Assembly: GCA_003149935.1 (NCBI GenBank)
Contig: QAMH01000010.1
Coordinates: forward strand, 62,001 to 126,000
Direction: 5' to 3'
Length of the DNA stretch: 64,000 bases
DNA from: Coriobacteriia bacterium
GTDB taxonomy: Bacteria > Actinomycetota > Coriobacteriia > Coriobacteriales > QAMH01
The notes beneath the pieces were generated by a model that saw only the letters and a program-made list of their open reading frames with translations, was not told the origin of the DNA and searched no databases. Positions within the stretch are counted from its first letter, which is position 1; each line of letters opens with the position of its first letter. Of the stretch, positions 60,850 to 64,000 are shown one piece after another. Made by a program: the position numbers and the translations under genes.

Positions 60850-61785
60850 TTACGCGAGCACGCGAAGGGCCTGGTGCTCGCAGCTGATGTCGAAATGCGT
60901 CGCGTGCAAGGGCTCGCCGTCAATCTGGCAAGGCGGCTCCTCGTCAAAGTCGATGATCGCATGATGAGCGCGCAAAAACTCCATGGGCTTCATACCCACG
61001 TGCTTGCCGTTTTTGGCTCGCATGAAAATGTATATCGCACGAGCGACGCCTGCAGGCGGATGCGATATGCAGATGTCGAGCGTGCCGTCGTCGAGCGTCG
61101 CCTCGGGGCAAATCTTGAAGCCACCGCCGTAATATGGGCCGATCTGCACGGCAAAGGTGATGCTTTGCCCCTCGACCTGCTTGCCATCGAAGTCGGCGCG
61201 ATAGTGACGGTCGACAAGATTGTGGCGCAGCTGGTCGATACCGCTCGAAACATACACGCCCGCATCCGACCTGCCGGTCTCGGCGCGCCGCTTGACCGTA
61301 TCGAGCGCGATGGCTGCATCCAACCCAAAGGAAAGCGTCTCGGCGAAATAGATATCGTTGCAGAGTCCCACATCCACGAGCCGTGGGCTGGCATGCAACA
61401 CCGCCTGCGTGCACTTCCGCACGTCGAGGGGCAGCCCGAGCGCGCGTGCATAATCGTTGCCTGTGCCGGCGGCGATGATGCCAAATGCGGGGCGTTCCTC
61501 GGCAGGGATGCTCATGAGCGCGTTCACGACGAGGTGCGCAAGGCCATCACCGCCAATCGCGATGACCGCACGGATGCCGCCCGATTTCTCGACAACGTCG
61601 CGCGTTTGCTCGGGCGAGCTGAGAAAGGCCGCATCGACCTCGGCATCCGCAAAGGTCGCGCTTGTCTTCCCGCGGGCAATGGCCGCTTCCATCTCGCCCA
61701 TGGCACGACGTGCAGCCTGCGTTCCCGTGCCATTGCCGGCAGCCGGGTTTGCGACAACCAATATGGACGCAGACCTCTCGCTCAT
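60850..61785 (-). CDS. Diacylglycerol kinase-family lipid kinase
   Basis: A 311-residue soluble lipid kinase of the DagK/YegS/LCB5 family. The nucleotide motif is VVANPAAGNGTGTQAA, the catalytic GGDG is in VIAIGGDGLAHLVVNAL, and GIIAAGTGNDYARALG and the C-terminal acidic PPCQIDGEPL are present. It phosphorylates diacylglycerol or a related lipid for phospholipid recycling. An AGGAGCG precedes the ATG at 61785. It starts 13 bases after the stop of the flavodoxin-like gene. Confidence 0.92.
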   Translation of the reverse strand: MSERSASILVVANPAAGNGTGTQAARRAMGEMEAAIARGKTSATFADAEVDAAFLSSPEQTRDVVEKSGGIRAVIAIGGDGLAHLVVNALMSIPAEERPAFGIIAAGTGNDYARALGLPLDVRKCTQAVLHASPRLVDVGLCNDIYFAETLSFGLDAAIALDTVKRRAETGRSDAGVYVSSGIDQLRHNLVDRHYRADFDGKQVEGQSITFAVQIGPYYGGGFKICPEATLDDGTLDICISHPPAGVARAIYIFMRAKNGKHVGMKPMEFLRAHHAIIDFDEEPPCQIDGEPLHATHFDISCEHQALRVLA

Positions 61786-61798
61786 CGTCGCTCCTCGT

Positions 61799-62341
61799 CT
61801 ACTTGATGCTCAAGCCGAGCTCATAGGCCTTCTGCAGGCCGGGGTTTCCCTCGATGGCACCCTTTTCGTACACGTTATTGATGATGACTTCGCCAAGGTT
61901 TTCCTGCTTGCAGTAGTTAGCCGCCACACGATAGCTGTTGACCGCAGGTTCGCAGGTAGTCTCGTCCTTGTCCTCGAAGCACAGCAGCAACGCGGTCTGC
62001 GTAATGCCAAAGGGCTTGCCAATTCCGCAGAACATGCGGTCCTGGAAGGCACGCAGCTGCGCAGGGAAGTTGTAGAAATACATGGGTGTCGCGTACACGA
62101 TCACATCCGCCTCGTGCAGCAGCGGGTAGAACTTCTGCATGTCGTCTTTCTGCACGCACTCCCCGTCGTGCGAAAAACAGTACTCGCAGGCCATGCAACC
62201 CGAGATCTTCGCATGCCCAACGCTAATGCGCGTGACCTCATTGCCCGCCTCGAGCGCACCGCGTTCGAACCAATCGGCAAGTATGCTCGAGTTCCCGCCT
62301 TCGCGCGGGCTCGCATGAACAAGCAGGATATTCTTCGACAT
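61799..62341 (-). CDS. Flavodoxin-fold NAD(P)H-dependent FMN reductase
   Basis: A 180-residue flavoprotein with the FMN-binding start ILLVHASPREGGNSSILADW and a family cysteine group CMACEYCFSHDGECVQKDDM. ATPMYFYNFPAQLRAFQDR marks the FMN ring-binding loop. Proteins with this iron-sulfur-flavoprotein-like cysteine spacing reduce quinones or nitro compounds in anaerobes, but one Cys spacing (CMACEYC) is shorter than in true ISF proteins. It is probably in one transcript with the lipid kinase. Confidence 0.88.
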   Translation of the reverse strand: MSKNILLVHASPREGGNSSILADWFERGALEAGNEVTRISVGHAKISGCMACEYCFSHDGECVQKDDMQKFYPLLHEADVIVYATPMYFYNFPAQLRAFQDRMFCGIGKPFGITQTALLLCFEDKDETTCEPAVNSYRVAANYCKQENLGEVIINNVYEKGAIEGNPGLQKAYELGLSIK

Positions 62342-62475
62342 GATGGCTCCCCGTCCTTATCATCGCCTCGACAACATACGCTGGCGTAATTATACGTCTA
62401 AAACGATAAAGCGAGACAGGAAGCGCGGGGGCTAATCGCCCTTTTCCCGCCACCAAACTGTAATCTGTTTCTTTA

Positions 62476-62510
62476 ATGAAACATTTCATCCACAAGATTG
62501 CAGATATAAT
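62476..62510 (+). promoter_or_regulatory. Promoter and palindromic operator of the TAXI-TRAP operon
   Basis: ATGAAA-CA-TTTCAT (62476-62489) is a perfect palindrome. TATAAT follows at 62505-62510, so the palindrome overlaps the -35 position. A second dyad GTTTC (62467-62471) with GAAAC (62478-62482) overlaps it. Confidence 0.6.
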
Positions 62511-62578
62511 GCATAGAGTTTCTCATGTATGCCCGAATCATGCATGATTTGTCCCCGGAGGGAAGAGGAGAGTTTAAC

Positions 62579-63589
62579 GTGAAAATGAAGAAGAAGGGGC
62601 TTGTCTCCATCGTAGGCGTTCTCGCCTTGGCCATGGCACTTTCGTTTGCCCTGGTTGGATGCGGCGGCTCCGGCAACTCGAGCGCTAGCTCCAGCGCAGA
62701 CAACGGCGGCAGCCTGCGTTTCGTGACCGGCGGCGAGTCGGGCACCTACTACGCCTTCGGCTCCGTCATCGCCCAGCATGCGACCAACAACACCGATGTT
62801 AGCGTCACGGCTGCCTCGAGCGGCGGCTCGCAGGCTAACATCCAGGAGCTCGAGGACGGCACTGCCGAGCTCGGCTTCGCCCAGTCCGACGTCATGGCAT
62901 ACGCCTATGACGGCACCAACCTGTTCGAGGGCAAGCCCGTCACCACCTTCTCCACGCTCGGCGCCCTGTATCAGGAGCAGGTCCAGATCGTGACTTGCGA
63001 TCCCAGCATCACCTCTGTTGCAGACCTCGCAGGCAAGAACGTCTCCATCGGTGCTGCAGGCTCGGGTGTGTACTTCAATGCCATCGACATCCTGGGCGCC
63101 TACGGCCTCAGCGAGAGTGACATCAACCCGACCTATCAGAGCTTCGGCGATTCTGCTGACGCCCTCAAGGACGGCAAGATTGATGCTGCCTTCATCGTCG
63201 CCGGCGCTCCCACCACCGCCATCACCGACCTGTCCACCACCAAGACCGCGTACCTGATCTCCCTTGACCAGGCACACATTCAGCAGCTGATCGCCGAGAA
63301 CAACTTCTACTCCGAGGCCGTCATTCCTGCTGGCACCTACGCTGGTCAGACCAATGATGTCGTCACCGTCGGTGTTGACGCCGTCATCATCGTCGACAAC
63401 GCTGTCTCCGAGGAGGATGTCTACGCCCTCACGGCTGACATCTTCGACAACGCTCCCGACCTCATCGAGAATCACGCCAAGTATGCCGAGATTAGCCTCG
63501 AGAAGGGCGCGTCCGTTGCCAGCGTTCCGTATCATCCCGGTGCCGCGAAGTACTTTGCAGAGAAGAACATCACTGTTCCCACGAAGTAG
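62579..63589 (+). CDS. TAXI-family TRAP transporter solute-binding lipoprotein
   Basis: A 336-residue extracellular binding protein. The signal peptide ends in the lipobox FALVGC followed by a Ser-rich linker. The TAXI domain shows FVTGGESGTYYAFGSVIAQ, ASSGGSQANIQELEDGTAEL and NVSIGAAGSGVYFNAIDIL. It captures an organic acid, possibly glutamate or a related compound, and delivers it to the permease encoded next. The GTG at 62579 lies 8 bases after GAGGAG; the ATG at 62585 is too far from it. Confidence 0.92.
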   Translation: MKMKKKGLVSIVGVLALAMALSFALVGCGGSGNSSASSSADNGGSLRFVTGGESGTYYAFGSVIAQHATNNTDVSVTAASSGGSQANIQELEDGTAELGFAQSDVMAYAYDGTNLFEGKPVTTFSTLGALYQEQVQIVTCDPSITSVADLAGKNVSIGAAGSGVYFNAIDILGAYGLSESDINPTYQSFGDSADALKDGKIDAAFIVAGAPTTAITDLSTTKTAYLISLDQAHIQQLIAENNFYSEAVIPAGTYAGQTNDVVTVGVDAVIIVDNAVSEEDVYALTADIFDNAPDLIENHAKYAEISLEKGASVASVPYHPGAAKYFAEKNITVPTK

Positions 63590-63597
63590 TTTTGAGG

Positions 63598-63681
63598 TGA
63601 TGATCTTCTAGATCATCAAGCGTTTTGAGTTAGGTCGAAGCCATGACGCGAGGGGTGCACCTGCCTTCCATCATGGCTTCG
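63598..63681 (+). terminator. Tandem stem-loops between binding protein and permease genes
   Basis: TGATGATC (63598-63605) pairs perfectly with GATCATCA (63611-63618). CGAAGCCATGA (63636-63646) pairs with TCATGGCTTCG (63671-63681). The second is an 11-bp stem with a 24-base loop. They probably allow more binding protein than permease to be made, by partial termination or mRNA stabilisation. Confidence 0.6.
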
Positions 63682-63701
63682 GCGCGTTTTGAGGGGAAAC
63701 T

Positions 63702-64000
63702 ATGGTCGATAGGGTCAAGAGAAGGATACAGAGGAAGAAAACCGGCGTGCCGCCCACTGCGCAGCAAGACGTCGATGTTCGCGAGACCGTCGTAGATCTC
63801 GAACCCCATCCCGACGCCCCAGACCAGACCAAAACCGGCAGTTTCAAGGCCATTGAGGACTCCGACCTCATCGGCGAGGAAATCGAGACCGGCATCGCGA
63901 CCGAAGAGGGCGCGGACATCATCATGGACAAGGACACGGCCCCCGTCGAGAGCGACGAGGCCGAGCAGATTCTGCGCAAGTTCGACCGCGAGTCAAACAC
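63702..64000 (+). CDS. TRAP transporter fused permease, N-terminal part (truncated by window edge)
   Basis: The first 99 codons start MVDRVKRRIQRKKTGVPPTA and run through a long acidic cytoplasmic leader to AEQILRKFDRESN at the edge. The last motif precedes the first membrane helix in fused 4TM/12TM TRAP permeases. Together with the upstream TAXI binding protein this makes a TRAP permease the best call, though no membrane segment is visible yet. GAGGGG precedes the ATG. Confidence 0.75.
   Translation, partial: MVDRVKRRIQRKKTGVPPTAQQDVDVRETVVDLEPHPDAPDQTKTGSFKAIEDSDLIGEEIETGIATEEGADIIMDKDTAPVESDEAEQILRKFDRESN

Overview
The window looks like a chromosomal stretch of a moderately high-GC anaerobic actinobacterium, most likely a gut member of the Coriobacteriia (Eggerthellaceae-like). 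This is inferred from gene content and codon use, not from a marker gene: a one-chain PurL-PurQ enzyme, type III glutamine synthetase, Y-family polymerase paired with a YolD-like protein, NSS and TAXI-TRAP transporters, PIN/RelB and ParE/Phd toxin-antitoxin pairs, a soluble molybdopterin oxidoreductase, and SOS boxes of the Gram-positive type.

Layout. 1-5026: leuS (partial), mntP, a TIM-barrel protein, two small unknowns and an M18 aminopeptidase. 5027-13965: a visibly more AT-rich accessory block with two MFS carriers, a pyrogallol-transhydroxylase/catechol-dehydroxylase-like Mo enzyme with its Fe-S subunit, a LysR regulator and an HSL-type esterase. It ends in a 121-bp duplicate of the 3' end of the aminopeptidase gene. 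14096-14997: a PIN/RelB toxin-antitoxin pair. 15001-29736: purL, a lipoprotein, a lysozyme-like protein, a secreted C1 protease, an orphan RHH protein, a TorD-like chaperone, an acyl-ACP thioesterase, rnhA, an XRE-aminotransferase fusion and an SOS-controlled Y-family polymerase. 29760-39837: an ArsR protein, an NSS transporter, glmM, glnA type III, trxBA and SOS-controlled uvrA. 39838-45853: a second accessory block with two paralogous TetR regulators around an FAD oxidoreductase, an SRPBCC-type membrane protein, an Fe-S protein and a CrtC/AttH-like protein. It ends in a 34-bp duplicate of the uvrA 3' end. 46100-56408: mfd, a phasin-like protein with an AarF kinase, an NSS transporter, cysteine synthase, and a secreted metallo-beta-lactamase-fold protein with a lipoprotein. 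56428-64000: ParE/Phd, a truncated PIN gene, nudix-hslO, an EEP-family protein, a lipid kinase, a flavodoxin-like protein and the start of a TAXI-TRAP operon.

The most notable pattern is that both metabolic accessory blocks begin exactly at the 3' end of a conserved gene and end in a displaced copy of that same gene end. Neither carries a visible integrase. In the first case all five differences between the copies are synonymous. Other signals include SOS boxes at the polymerase gene and uvrA, apparently leaderless starts for the polymerase gene and mfd, a set of TGAAC operator-like repeats before the XRE-aminotransferase fusion, and several families of dispersed intergenic repeats, one of which has replaced the 5' half of a PIN toxin gene.

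No rRNA, tRNA, CRISPR array, transposase or integrase was recognised.
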